Source of the DNA: an archaeon
Lineage (GTDB): Archaea > Thermoproteota > Nitrososphaeria > Nitrososphaerales > JACAEJ01
DNA: 18,360 nucleotides
Direction: 5' to 3'
NCBI GenBank assembly: GCA_024256265.1
Contig: JACGUK010000035.1
Location: 1 to 18,360, forward strand
The notes under the pieces were generated by a model. The model saw only the letters and a list, made by a program, of their open reading frames with translations. It made no database searches and was not told where the DNA came from. Made by a program: the position numbers and the translations under genes. Every line of letters starts with the position of its first letter. Position 1 is the first letter of the stretch. Positions 1 to 7,601 of the stretch are shown one piece after another.

Positions 1-21
1 ACAAACTAAATTGAGCAAAAG

Positions 22-97
22 GGGGTCGTCGTCTAGCTTGGTTGAAGATTCCAGCCTTGGGAGCTGGCGATCGTGGGTTCAAATCCCACCGACCCCA
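22..97 (+). tRNA. tRNA-Pro (anticodon UGG)
   Basis: The cloverleaf can be folded by eye. The acceptor stem GGGGTCG (22-28) pairs with CGACCCC (90-96), and A97 is the discriminator. The anticodon stem CCAGC/GCTGG encloses the seven-base loop CTTGGGA, giving anticodon TGG at 58-60, which reads proline CCA codons. The T arm is GTGGG/CCCAC around TTCAAAT. The 3' CCA is not encoded, so it must be added after transcription. No intron interrupts the anticodon loop. No second copy of the 3' half was seen in the window, so there is no sign of an attachment-site duplication. Confidence 0.95.
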
Positions 98-108
98 TTT
101 TAGTTATG

Positions 109-116
109 TTTAAATA
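109..116 (+). promoter_or_regulatory. TATA box upstream of the GYD-domain gene
   Basis: TTTAAATA at 109-116 matches the archaeal TATA consensus. A start about 25 bases downstream would lie near 138-142, just before the TTG codon at 148, leaving a very short 5' leader. It lies in the 50-base gap between the tRNA and the gene. Inference from sequence only. Confidence 0.45.
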
Positions 117-147
117 AAGAATTAATGATATAGACAGTCGATAAGAA

Positions 148-414
148 TTGCACTTCATAACCTTAGTAAAACTTAGGCGTAGGCCTACTAAAGAAGAAGT
201 TCAAGAGATGGAAAGAGCGCTTAAGAATCCAAAGCCTGGAACCAAGGTCCGCTTTGTCTTCTGGACACTGGGGCGCTATGACATGGTCTTCTACACGGAG
301 GGGCCTGATGAGAGGACAGCCTTGAGCACGGTCTTCCCTTTTCTCGACTTCGCGGCAACAGAAACTTTAGTGGCTATAACAAAGGAGGACGCTCTAAAAG
401 CCATGGGCGTCTAG
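148..414 (+). CDS. GYD-domain protein, 88 aa
   Basis: A small single-domain protein of the GYD family, named after the motif seen here in TLGRYDMVFYTEGPDERTAL (residues about 40-59). The length (88 aa) is normal for the family. GYD proteins adopt a ferredoxin-like fold. Their biochemical role is unknown, so no function is assigned. The start is TTG at 148; no in-frame ATG lies upstream close to the TATA box at 109-116, and the N-terminal strand HFITLVKL fits the family start. It stands alone on the + strand, converging with ilvE. A T-rich stretch just after the stop probably ends transcription. Confidence 0.8.
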   Translation: MHFITLVKLRRRPTKEEVQEMERALKNPKPGTKVRFVFWTLGRYDMVFYTEGPDERTALSTVFPFLDFAATETLVAITKEDALKAMGV

Positions 415-421
415 TCCCACC

Positions 422-445
422 TTTTTATTGAGCAACCTATTTTTT
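422..445 (+). terminator. T-rich archaeal terminator after the GYD gene
   Basis: Two runs of five and six T residues (422-426 and 440-445) follow the GYD stop codon. Archaeal RNA polymerase terminates at such T tracts without needing a hairpin. The stretch lies in the 47-base gap between two convergent genes. Confidence 0.4.
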
Positions 446-461
446 GCATCTTGAAGCTGTA

Positions 462-1376
462 TTAAACGAATTCTAGCCACTCTAGGTGCTTCTTGTTTTC
501 TCCTCTAACCACTTTGAAGAATTCGCTTTGAAGTCTCTCAGTTATAGGGCCTCTAGAGCCATCTCCTATAACTCGACCATCTATCTCTCTTATGGGTGTA
601 ATTTCTGCAGCAGTGCCAGTGAAGAAAGCTTCATCTGCTAAAAATAACTGTTCTCTCAAAATATCTGTCTCTATAGTTAGAATGCCTTGATCTTTTGCTA
701 AGGTGATTACAGAATCTCTTGTTATGCCTGGGAGAGCCCCTGCGCTAAAAGGAGGCGTGATCAATTTTCCATTCTTTACTATGAAGATATTCTCCCCTGG
801 TCCCTCAGCAACCTTCCCATTGAAATTAAGCAGAATAGCCTCTTCATATCCGCAGTTCAGCGCCTCTAGCTTTGCCAGAATGGAATTGGCGTAGTTTGCA
901 GTCAATTTGGCTAAAGGTGGTAGCATACATGAGTCTATTCTGCGCCAAGAAGAAACTTTGCATCGAACTCCCTTCTTTAAGCCTTCTTCACCTAAATATG
1001 TTCCCCAAGGCCAGCATGCTATTGCAACATCTACAGGATTGTTCATCGGATTAAGACCCATCTCTTTATAGCCATAGTAGGCTATAGGTCTGATGTAGCA
1101 CTCATTCAACTTGTTCACTCTTACAGTCTCCTTCACCGCTTCAAGAATCTCCTCCATAGTAAAGGGAATCTCCATCATTATCACCTTGGCACTATCGAAG
1201 AGCCTTTTGATGTGATCCTTCAACCTGAAGACTGCAGGACCCTTTTTTGTTTCATAGCATCTTATTCCCTCGAAGACGCCTGAGCCATAGTGAAGCCCAT
1301 GAGTAAGGATATGAATTTTGGCTTCATCCCAGCCTACAAATTTGCCGTTCATCCATATCAATTCAGTCTTTATCAA
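462..1376 (-). CDS. ilvE: branched-chain amino acid aminotransferase
   Basis: A fold-type IV PLP aminotransferase that interconverts leucine, isoleucine and valine with their 2-oxo acids using glutamate/2-oxoglutarate, the last step of branched-chain amino acid synthesis; cytosolic. Diagnostic segments are [15 protein letters not shown] (residues 25-39), R58, the likely PLP lysine K157 in [14 protein letters not shown], and [10 protein letters not shown] (189-198) with the conserved glutamate E191. The length of 304 aa is normal for the family. The start is TTG at 1376, preceded by the purine-rich GAGAGG four bases upstream; the alternative ATG (M9) would remove residues common before the MNGKF strand. 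It is a single gene with no other branched-chain pathway genes nearby. D-amino-acid or 4-amino-4-deoxychorismate enzymes share the fold, but the spacing and motifs fit IlvE best. Confidence 0.93.
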   Translation of the reverse strand: MIKTELIWMNGKFVGWDEAKIHILTHGLHYGSGVFEGIRCYETKKGPAVFRLKDHIKRLFDSAKVIMMEIPFTMEEILEAVKETVRVNKLNECYIRPIAYYGYKEMGLNPMNNPVDVAIACWPWGTYLGEEGLKKGVRCKVSSWRRIDSCMLPPLAKLTANYANSILAKLEALNCGYEEAILLNFNGKVAEGPGENIFIVKNGKLITPPFSAGALPGITRDSVITLAKDQGILTIETDILREQLFLADEAFFTGTAAEITPIREIDGRVIGDGSRGPITERLQSEFFKVVRGENKKHLEWLEFV

Positions 1377-1507
1377 GGAGCCTCTCTTAAGTCAACCCTT
1401 ATTTTCCTTTTGCTATAATTCTTTTGGTGTGCATCACGAAAAGTGAGATTTGATAAACTTTAATACTTGTTAAGAAGCCCTTTGACCAAAGATGGCGGTA
1501 GATTACA

Positions 1508-1784
1508 TCAACTAGGTGAAGAAAGTTGGTCTTTCTCTCTTGGCAACCTCTGCCCCCAGTCGTTAAGGAGGCGAACTTTTTCAGGTGAATTTACATATAT
1601 CTGGACGATGCTTAAATCTACTTGAGTCCTTTTCATAATGTCCAACAAGCTCCTATGGTACAAGGATAGACGCTATCCACCCTATACCTCGCTCTGAGGG
1701 CTCGATAACCTTTGGGGCTATATCATCTGGAAAGGCATGGGTGTGAACATCTATTATACGAGTTCTCGTGATTATCTTAATCAT
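1508..1784 (-). pseudogene. amidohydrolase (TIM-barrel) N-terminal remnant
   Basis: The 503-base stretch 1377-1879 has no intact gene, but its minus strand holds a decayed amidohydrolase. From the ATG at 1784 one frame reads TRIIDVHTHAFPDDIAPKVI, with the metal-binding HxH signature of the amidohydrolase-2 family, then runs into a stop near 1653. A second frame downstream continues the family's next segment, SLLDIMKRTQVDLSIVQIYV followed by SPEKVRLLNDWGQR, ending at a TGA at 1508. The second frame's MKRT-VDLS and LLNDW stretches are what usually follows the first in intact members. The two pieces are joined by a frameshift or deletion, and the remaining roughly 200 residues of the barrel are missing. 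This is a non-functional relic. Nothing else was seen in the rest of the gap. Confidence 0.7.
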
Positions 1785-1915
1785 AACTCAAACTTTTATT
1801 ATGATAAAAATCTTATTGTAAACTGAATTTAAAGAAACTCATACTAGATTTAAGATAGAGATGAGAAAGTAAATCAAGAATGCTAATTAACCCATTTTTA
1901 TTTAATGAATGGATT

Positions 1916-2488
1916 ATGGATTTCTTTGAAGTCTTAAGGAATAGGAAATCAATTCGTGTATTCAAGAAAAAGGATGTGGAGCAAGAAAAGATCAATATCA
2001 TATTAGAAGCTGCTAATTTGGCGCCATCAGCTGGCAATCTTCAAGCTTACGAGATAGTTGTCATTAGGGATCAAGAGAGAAGGTTAGCTCTTGCTGAAGC
2101 AGCCCTTAACGAAGAGTTTGTAGCCCAAGCCCCCCTTAACCTTGTATTCTTCATCAACCCGAGAAGATCTGCAAGAAGGTATGGACAAAGAGGTATATGG
2201 CTATACTGTATACAAGATGCAACTATAGCGGCAACGTATGCTCAGCTTTCAGCTACAGCTTTGGGTTTAGGGAGCGTCTGGGTAGGTGCCTTCTATGAGG
2301 AGCCTATCATGAAACTTGTTAATGCGAAAGAGGATTTAGTGCCAGTGGCTATAATATCCATAGGGTATCCAGACGAGGAGCCTGAGGTTACTTCACGTAG
2401 GAGAATCGAAGATCTTGTCCATGATGAATACATTTCTAAGCCTTATAAATACACGCCATCAAGGTTAAGACTATCAAGACCAACATGA
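1916..2488 (+). CDS. nitroreductase family protein
   Basis: An FMN-dependent nitroreductase-fold oxidoreductase of about 190 aa that would reduce nitro, quinone or similar acceptors with NAD(P)H; the physiological substrate cannot be told from sequence. Visible family marks are the N-terminal FMN-binding RNRKSIRVFK, the loop APSAGNLQAYEIVVI (about residues 36-50), and GLGSVWVGAFYEEP, which includes the second flavin-contact region. The protein likely starts at ATG 1916 (MDFFEVL), the canonical start of the family. An in-frame ATG at 1880 would add 12 atypical residues and has no ribosome site either. It stands alone between the amidohydrolase relic and a convergent hypothetical gene. Confidence 0.87.
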   Translation: MDFFEVLRNRKSIRVFKKKDVEQEKINIILEAANLAPSAGNLQAYEIVVIRDQERRLALAEAALNEEFVAQAPLNLVFFINPRRSARRYGQRGIWLYCIQDATIAATYAQLSATALGLGSVWVGAFYEEPIMKLVNAKEDLVPVAIISIGYPDEEPEVTSRRRIEDLVHDEYISKPYKYTPSRLRLSRPT

Positions 2489-2525
2489 AGAGAGTGGGTT
2501 TAAATCGAATTATTAATAATCTATT

Positions 2526-2966
2526 TCATCGCCCATACTCGAAGCATGGGTATGGATAACCATTGTTGATTCTTTTTATGGCTTCTTCCACTAAAATGTC
2601 TGAAACATCAAAGGATTTAGAGTGCCAATCAATGTCCACTATCGATGATTCTTCTCCACCTGTAGTCACAATTATAGCCCATAAAGGCTTACCATAAAAT
2701 GGTTTGACTATCTTTGCATCTAATTTCATACATCTCATGAAACCCCCCTTTCTTTTCATAAAATATGAGCAGTTTAAGCAGAATTTTGATAACCAAATGA
2801 ACTCTTTTAATCTTGGTCTGCCTTCCATTTGTTGGAGCAAGCGCATTGCTTCAGCCCTTATCATCTCCGTCAATTCGTTGCGTCCTTCTTTCGTATCGAG
2901 ATAGTAGTCTAAGTTCTTACTTACCTCTTCTCGCCAATCCCTGTTTTCCTTAGCCCCTTTCTCCAT
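2526..2966 (-). CDS. hypothetical four-cysteine protein
   Basis: A 146-aa protein I do not recognise. The first half is charged and helical (KENRDWREEVSKNLDYYL onward). The second half holds CLNC (C63, C66), C79 in the MRCMK stretch and C141 in PYPCFEYGR at the very end, four cysteines that could form a zinc or iron-sulfur site. No signal peptide or membrane segment is visible. The open frame extends upstream to 3065, but that part (lysine/threonine-rich, with a hydrophobic stretch) looks like read-through, so ATG 2966 is preferred with modest confidence. It is convergent with the nitroreductase and divergent from the small membrane protein at 3116. Confidence 0.55.
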   Translation of the reverse strand: MEKGAKENRDWREEVSKNLDYYLDTKEGRNELTEMIRAEAMRLLQQMEGRPRLKEFIWLSKFCLNCSYFMKRKGGFMRCMKLDAKIVKPFYGKPLWAIIVTTGGEESSIVDIDWHSKSFDVSDILVEEAIKRINNGYPYPCFEYGR

Positions 2967-3115
2967 CGATTTCCCTATGGTAATGCTAGTATTTTTCTGT
3001 TCTGTTTCAGTTTTGCCATTAAGAGTAATTAACAGAAAAGTTCTATATTTTACGATCATAAGCAAACAGTTTTTTAATCAGTCCTTCAAAGTTGATGTTG
3101 TGGGGGTGTATCTTG

Positions 3116-3232
3116 ATGACACCAAGTGGATTCTTTGATTTGATGAGCAATATCATAATCATCTTCTTCGTTCTAGCCTTGGCGGTAATCTTCATTTATG
3201 AATATGAAGTTCGTAGAAAAGAGAAGGGCTGA
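3116..3232 (+). CDS. small single-span membrane protein, 38 aa
   Basis: A short reading frame. After MTPSGFFDLMSN it has an uninterrupted hydrophobic stretch (IIIIFFVLALAVIFIY, residues 13-28), followed by a charged tail, EYEVRRKEKG. This is the layout of a single transmembrane helix with a positive C-terminal tail on the cytoplasmic side. GGGGGTG at 3102-3108 sits about seven bases before the ATG at 3116 as a plausible ribosome site. An in-frame ATG at 3095 would add seven residues and lacks such a site. Function unknown. It lies 71 bases upstream of the EVE gene, which has its own TATA box. Confidence 0.5.
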   Translation: MTPSGFFDLMSNIIIIFFVLALAVIFIYEYEVRRKEKG

Positions 3233-3268
3233 ATCTTCTACTTATTCTGAAAAGGTTTTTGATAAGAG

Positions 3269-3276
3269 TTTAAATG
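3269..3276 (+). promoter_or_regulatory. TATA box upstream of the EVE-domain gene
   Basis: TTTAAATG at 3269-3276 preceded by purine-rich GATAAGAG (a BRE-like sequence) fits an archaeal promoter. The expected start falls at about 3297-3301, directly before the ATG at 3304, so the transcript would be leaderless or nearly so. This agrees with the absence of a ribosome site. It could drive the EVE, herA and nurA genes together. Confidence 0.5.
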
Positions 3277-3303
3277 GCAGTTCTTAATTAAATTTCAATT
3301 AGC

Positions 3304-3762
3304 ATGGCAAATAAATGGATATTCGTGGTTGTTGATCATAGGACTGATGATAAAATCATGAAAGCCATGGATGTCTTAAAGGGTAGAGTAAAGGAAAAGT
3401 TTTGGTCTCTCAATAAGAATGCTGGTAACTTCAATCGTATAAAAAAGGATGATAAAGTTATCTTTTACATGGGAGGGCGTGACGGGCAAAAGTTCATGGG
3501 TAGATGCACCTTAGCCAGTGAACCTTACCCAGTAACTCCTGAGCAGAGGAAACAAATCTTAGGGTATCCATCATCTCTATTCAGCCATTCAGTAAGCTTG
3601 AAGAATATTAAATTATGGAAAGAGCCTTTGCCCGTTGTAGATTTGAAAGAAGAGTTGGCTTTTATCAAGGACAAGGATTTATGGAGAAAATACTTCAGAA
3701 GAAGCATAATACCATTATCAGAGGAAGATTATAACGTGATAGTTTCTAGAGTTGAGAGCTAA
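3304..3762 (+). CDS. EVE-domain protein
   Basis: A 152-aa protein with an EVE (PUA-like) fold. The family's marks are an N-terminal WIFVV strand, FWSLNKNAGNFNRIKKDDKV around residues 33-52, the strand KVIFYMGG and the following FMGRCTLAS. EVE domains read modified bases in DNA or RNA, are related to PUA and YTH domains, and occur in restriction and anti-phage contexts as well as in RNA metabolism. The protein is a single domain with no fused nuclease. It is followed after 28 bases by herA on the same strand, so co-transcription is likely. A specific modified-base ligand cannot be inferred from this sequence. Confidence 0.8.
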   Translation: MANKWIFVVVDHRTDDKIMKAMDVLKGRVKEKFWSLNKNAGNFNRIKKDDKVIFYMGGRDGQKFMGRCTLASEPYPVTPEQRKQILGYPSSLFSHSVSLKNIKLWKEPLPVVDLKEELAFIKDKDLWRKYFRRSIIPLSEEDYNVIVSRVES

Positions 3763-3790
3763 TACTAAGGCTTAGAGAGGATTGTTAAAC

Positions 3791-5254
3791 ATGAGAGAGG
3801 TCGAGAATGTTCCAGGACCCTTGATAGGCTTCGTGGCTAGCCTGAGCGGAGCTACAACATGTACTATTCTTCTCGTAGAGGGCTTAGAAGATAAGGTAAG
3901 AGAGGAGACCTTTGTCATGGTGAGGGACAGAGGCAGATGGGTACTAGGTGTGATAAGGGCTGGTACAGGGATAGATGACAACCTTCAATCAGGGCGTTAC
4001 AGTCCAGGCATAGCCTATGCAAAAAGAGGTTACGCACCTTCAAGTGCAAGAAGGTCTTTTCATTACACTTTCTCTGTGATAGGTCAGATTAGAGATACCG
4101 GTCTTGAAGAGAACCGACAAGTGATTCATCCTGGCTCTCAGGCATACATTGTTCAAGATAGAAACCCTTTCTCAGCCTTCAAACAAGGCGATTACCTTTG
4201 GGCTGGAAATTACTGGGAGTGTGAGGATTGGGAAATTCCTTTTCACAAGGATTTCATCCCTTATCATATAGGTGTTTATGGAGCAACAGGCTGTGGTAAG
4301 TCTTTTCTAACTCGTTTTCTCTTAATTCCTCTCTTAAAGCAAGCTGGCTACGGCGTTTTAGTCCTAGATTGGGAAGGACGTGATTATGCAAGACATATGC
4401 CCAAAAATACGGTTCTCGTCTCTCAAGTTAAGATGGATATTGATACGGTTATAACTTACATCTGCTCAAGAGCCAACCACTTTGGTTACTATGGTTACCA
4501 AAGAGATAACAATAGAATCCGCCAAGCCGCAGAATATTTGCTAAGAACTTATGAGAGTGGTGAGGAAAGCTGGAGGATGAAAAGTGAATTCGAGCTTGGT
4601 GATTGGTTAGAGACTGAGGTAAAGCAACATCTAGAAATCACTGAAGGTAAAAGGGCTGATTATCTTCAGATGTATAAGGCTCGTCTCACTGCAGGCTTAC
4701 AACGCATTGAAAGTAAACATTGGGCTACGATTCTAGGAAAGATGGAGCCTAAGGATTTGGTGAAAAGGGCAAAGAGTGAAGGCTTGCTAATTCTTGATAT
4801 GGCTGCAGTTGGTAGTGATGAAAAGCTTGCTTTCTTTAAGAGCCTTGGAGGGCATATAAAAGAGCGTCTAGAAGAGGGCGAAGATGTTAACCTTGCTCTA
4901 ATAATAGATGAAGGTCCTCAGTATGCACCATGGCAACCAAGAGGGATACAAATCGATACTACTGATCTCATTCAAGACCTTTGTGCTCTAGGTCGCAAGC
5001 ATCACTTATCGGTAACGATGATAGCTCAAGGTATGGCAGGCGATATAGGCATAAACGCAGCGATTAGAAGAAATTTGAACACTCATTTTATAGGTCAGAT
5101 TCATCCTCTTGACATGGTGGAAGCAGGAAATTGGTTAAATCCATATCATATTCCAGTTGAAAGGCTTCTTCGCATGGAGCCAGGTCAATTCTACTTTATA
5201 GGAAAGATGAACCCATCTCCTACCCCCCTCTTAATCTCTTTCAAGATCAAGTGA
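3791..5254 (+). CDS. herA: HerA DNA-translocating ATPase
   Basis: A hexameric FtsK/HerA-type ATPase that pumps double-stranded DNA and works with NurA (and, in many archaea, Mre11-Rad50) to resect DNA ends for homologous recombination. Residues from ATG 3791: an N-terminal HAS-barrel region (about 8-130), Walker A GATGCGKS (164-171), Walker B LALIIDEG with D373/E374, and the conserved AIRRNLNTHFIGQI (R426/R427), the likely trans-acting arginine. The 487 aa fit the family. ATG 3791 was chosen over the TTG at 3782 because GAGAGG at 3775-3780 is well spaced for the ATG and abuts the TTG. nurA begins six bases after the stop. No mre11 or rad50 lies in the window. Confidence 0.93.
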   Translation: MREVENVPGPLIGFVASLSGATTCTILLVEGLEDKVREETFVMVRDRGRWVLGVIRAGTGIDDNLQSGRYSPGIAYAKRGYAPSSARRSFHYTFSVIGQIRDTGLEENRQVIHPGSQAYIVQDRNPFSAFKQGDYLWAGNYWECEDWEIPFHKDFIPYHIGVYGATGCGKSFLTRFLLIPLLKQAGYGVLVLDWEGRDYARHMPKNTVLVSQVKMDIDTVITYICSRANHFGYYGYQRDNNRIRQAAEYLLRTYESGEESWRMKSEFELGDWLETEVKQHLEITEGKRADYLQMYKARLTAGLQRIESKHWATILGKMEPKDLVKRAKSEGLLILDMAAVGSDEKLAFFKSLGGHIKERLEEGEDVNLALIIDEGPQYAPWQPRGIQIDTTDLIQDLCALGRKHHLSVTMIAQGMAGDIGINAAIRRNLNTHFIGQIHPLDMVEAGNWLNPYHIPVERLLRMEPGQFYFIGKMNPSPTPLLISFKIK

Positions 5255-5260
5255 TTAATT

Positions 5261-6382
5261 ATGGAAGAAGAGAACCCAATTCTTCGAATGCCTCGGCCAT
5301 TAGTGGATGCTTTTTTTGAGCTAGCAGAGAAGCATGCAACAAGTGCAACGGAAAGGATCAGAGAGGCTGAAGTGAGAATTCACAAGATAGCCAAGTACAT
5401 TCAACCAAAATCTGTCAAACCGATGGAGGCTAGTCTGACTATAGCAACTATAGATGGCTCCATCAGCCCAAAATCGAGTAACAGATTGGGAACAAGGATG
5501 GCAGTCTTGAGCGCAGGTTACAAGATCTTCAGAAATAAGGAGCTGATCGAAGAACGTTTCTCAGGGGATGCTTTTTCTGAAGGTTCACTTGAGGGACATG
5601 TGTTCACCATTTTGAGTAGTCTTAAGATGATCGGAATGGAGCGCATAGCAGCCCTAGAAGCCTTAAAGAGGCATCCCGATCTGGTGCTCATAGACGGCCC
5701 TTTTCTCTCCTTTCTTTACCCGCCAAGCTGGGTTGTCCGTTACGCTCCTGAAGGAAAAGAGTTAGTGCAAGATATACTAAGGGCTACATCAAGGCTAATT
5801 GCTTCAGGCAAAGCGATAGGGGTGATAAAGAGAAGTACGTTAAGGGCTATAGACGGCTGGCTCTTCATTCAAGGAAAAGAGGACTTAGTGACCAATATGA
5901 GGGACAAGTATATTCTTACCCGCCTCATGCCTCCTTCCACATGCTGGGCTTACGATTCAATAACAGATGATCCTGTGGCATACTCAAGGGCTATTTCGAG
6001 GGCTCAGGTAAGAGGGCTTGAAGGTGAAGAAGCTCTAAAATGGGCAAAGATGATACTTAAGAGAGATCAGACAAGGCTTGGAATAGAATCTCCTCCTAAA
6101 CTGAAGAGGGGCTATATCAGATTCTCTTTTGAAACTCCTCCTTTTGAAGTTGAGCTACCAGCAAGTATGAATATCAAGGAAATAGCGGAGAAGATCATAC
6201 CATTATGTAACCCAGCTACAGGTCTTCCATTCCCTCTCGATCTTATAGATGCAGACATCTCTCTTGATAGAAGAGTTGCAAAGGCTTTTGCTGATGAAGT
6301 AGAGGCTAGAGTATTAGATGCTGAAAACCCTAGGGCTGTGAAGGACTATTTTACAGGAATTAACCCTCAGAAAGAAGAGTGA
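5261..6382 (+). CDS. nurA: NurA 5'-3' nuclease
   Basis: A metal-dependent nuclease of the NurA family, partner of HerA in end resection. The acidic motifs are in place: IATIDGS with D65, the helix around MERIAALEAL (residues 126-135) carrying a conserved acid, and PDLVLIDGPFLS with D145. Later come a conserved lysine/arginine segment (GVIKRS) and RAYDS-like WAYDSITDD near residue 230. At 373 aa it is within the family range. The ATG at 5261 follows the herA stop by six bases, and GTGAT across that stop can serve as the ribosome site, so translation is coupled to herA. The catalytic assignment is from family knowledge, not tested. Confidence 0.9.
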   Translation: MEEENPILRMPRPLVDAFFELAEKHATSATERIREAEVRIHKIAKYIQPKSVKPMEASLTIATIDGSISPKSSNRLGTRMAVLSAGYKIFRNKELIEERFSGDAFSEGSLEGHVFTILSSLKMIGMERIAALEALKRHPDLVLIDGPFLSFLYPPSWVVRYAPEGKELVQDILRATSRLIASGKAIGVIKRSTLRAIDGWLFIQGKEDLVTNMRDKYILTRLMPPSTCWAYDSITDDPVAYSRAISRAQVRGLEGEEALKWAKMILKRDQTRLGIESPPKLKRGYIRFSFETPPFEVELPASMNIKEIAEKIIPLCNPATGLPFPLDLIDADISLDRRVAKAFADEVEARVLDAENPRAVKDYFTGINPQKEE

Positions 6383-6442
6383 AGAATTAAATTAAAACAA
6401 TTAGATAGATTTATCCTAATTAACAAAATAAGGGGAATCACA

Positions 6443-6511
6443 GTGCTTAATCTCATCATATCCCAACTAATCCTATTGGCAAACTTAGTTCTCTTTGTTA
6501 CTTTATGCTAG
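6443..6511 (+). CDS. possible 22-aa hydrophobic peptide
   Basis: A tiny frame starting with GTG at 6443 and preceded by AGGGGAATCA, a passable ribosome site. It encodes an almost entirely hydrophobic peptide (LNLIISQLILLANLVLFVTL) ending in cysteine, enough for one membrane helix. It lies 60 bases after nurA on the same strand. Length alone makes chance likely, so this is only a candidate; no family is recognised. Confidence 0.22.
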   Translation: MLNLIISQLILLANLVLFVTLC

Positions 6512-6544
6512 GTATTCATATTCGACGGAAAGAACTTGATCGTT

Positions 6545-6757
6545 TTACTTTGGCGACGTTTCTTCTGTCGTATAAATTATCATTGCTGTCAATAAGAACT
6601 GTGTCGTTGTAGCAGTTGTGGATAATTTGATGTCTATTACCTTGCCACCGAGTTTAGGCAGTTCATTTGAGAGAAACTTATTGACTTCTTCCTCAACAAG
6701 CTTAGCAGCATATGAACTTTCTGCATGACGAGAACTAATGATTTTAACTTTCTGCAT
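6545..6757 (-). CDS. small protein, possibly Cse60/DUF2758-like, 70 aa
   Basis: A 70-residue protein starting MQKVKIISSRHAESS, with a helical LVEEEVNKFLSNELPKL, a strand KVIDIKLS and a C-terminal strand TAMIIYTTE. The pattern of a strand, an acidic helix, VIDIKxS and AMIIY resembles the Cse60-type small proteins; that link is from memory and tentative. GAGGTGG, eight bases before the ATG at 6757, is a strong ribosome site and favours this start over the GTG at 6769. The start lies 14 bases inside the preceding gene, so the two are translationally coupled and probably work together. Confidence 0.6.
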   Translation of the reverse strand: MQKVKIISSRHAESSYAAKLVEEEVNKFLSNELPKLGGKVIDIKLSTTATTTQFLLTAMIIYTTEETSPK

Positions 6758-7211
6758 CTTGTATTCCACCTCTTGGGTTACTTAGCTTTAAGATCCCTGT
6801 AATCCAATTTGAGTCAACATCTTCAATTTTGACTAGAAAGCCTTCACTTTCCAAATCTTTACTTAGATTTCGTCCTTTTCTCATAAGAAATAAACAAGTG
6901 ACTTTTGGATATTTGTTTCTCCAACTTTTACACCAAGCGACTGAAGTTGAATTATGCGCTTTTAATTCGACTTCTTTAGGTTCAGGTTCATTAGACAAGA
7001 AGATTGTTAAGTCTGGACCCTTGTTTTTAACTTTAATTTCTTTAATTTCTGGAATGTTTCTTAATGCAGCGACTGTCTCAACTCTTAACCATCCTTCCAT
7101 GCCTAAGCCGTGTTGCTGAAACTTTAAGAAAGGCTCTAGTGAATCTATTCTCTCTCGTATTCTTGCAATTAATTCCTGTAGCATTCTTTCTTCGTTTTGA
7201 GTAAATGACAT
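6744..7211 (-). CDS. PD-(D/E)xK-like small protein
   Basis: A 155-aa protein not assignable to a named family. After an N-terminal helix (residues 5-30) it has the order typical of a restriction-endonuclease-like core: a helix with glutamate E45 (WLRVETVAAL), a strand ending KGPDLTIF with D67, and KEVELKAHNS with E82-x-K84, followed by a helix and the strand VTCLFLMRKG. This is the E...D...ExK signature of PD-(D/E)xK nucleases. The family includes restriction and repair enzymes and holdase-like inactive members. It is the first gene of a two-gene reverse-strand unit with the 70-aa protein, overlapping it by 14 bases. Nuclease activity is an inference from the motif spacing. Confidence 0.6.
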   Translation of the reverse strand: MSFTQNEERMLQELIARIRERIDSLEPFLKFQQHGLGMEGWLRVETVAALRNIPEIKEIKVKNKGPDLTIFLSNEPEPKEVELKAHNSTSVAWCKSWRNKYPKVTCLFLMRKGRNLSKDLESEGFLVKIEDVDSNWITGILKLSNPRGGIQDAES

Positions 7212-7601
7212 AACGGTTCTCTTTTTCTATGTTCGCCTCTAATCGCATTAATAATTTAAGCTAATCGGTTCTTGTGGCTCTTCTAGGGGTGATTAGTTTT
7301 CTCTAATTGGTAACTTGCGGGTAGTAAGTGTCGAAGGTTTTAGCCATCGGTTATCCTTTCTGTTGCCTATTCATGTGAATCCGAAGGTTCTGGGGATTAG
7401 GTTGATCTTCTTCCACATCTCTCTGTCCAGCCATTTTTTGGCTTTCAAGGCTCAATAACTCTTAAGAAAAAGAGAATACGGAAATGCTATATAATCAAGC
7501 TCCAAAACAAAATGGTTTAACTTCATAACAATTAATTTTTTAGTTAGTTTTGCTAATAATTCTTATCCTTATTAAGATTAAATGAGGCAGTTAAGTTAGT
7601 C
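7212..7601. other. 390-base region without an intact gene
   Basis: No complete gene is visible. The first part holds the promoter of the leftward unit; an AT-rich TTAAATTATTAA on the minus strand about 45 bases before its ATG is a candidate TATA region. On the minus strand around 7375-7455 a 26-codon stretch reads KKWLDREMWKKINLI then PRTFGFT, and after one stop continues NRKDNRWLKPSTL. It has protein-like composition and may be a relic, but I recognise no family. Confidence 0.35.

Noticed and set aside
22..97. tRNA-Pro as an integration site for a mobile element carrying the CRISPR locus.
   Set aside because: No integrase gene and no second copy of the tRNA 3' end were seen in the window.
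703..1054. Open frames opposite to ilvE.
   Set aside because: They run antisense through a strongly conserved aminotransferase and have no protein-like motifs.
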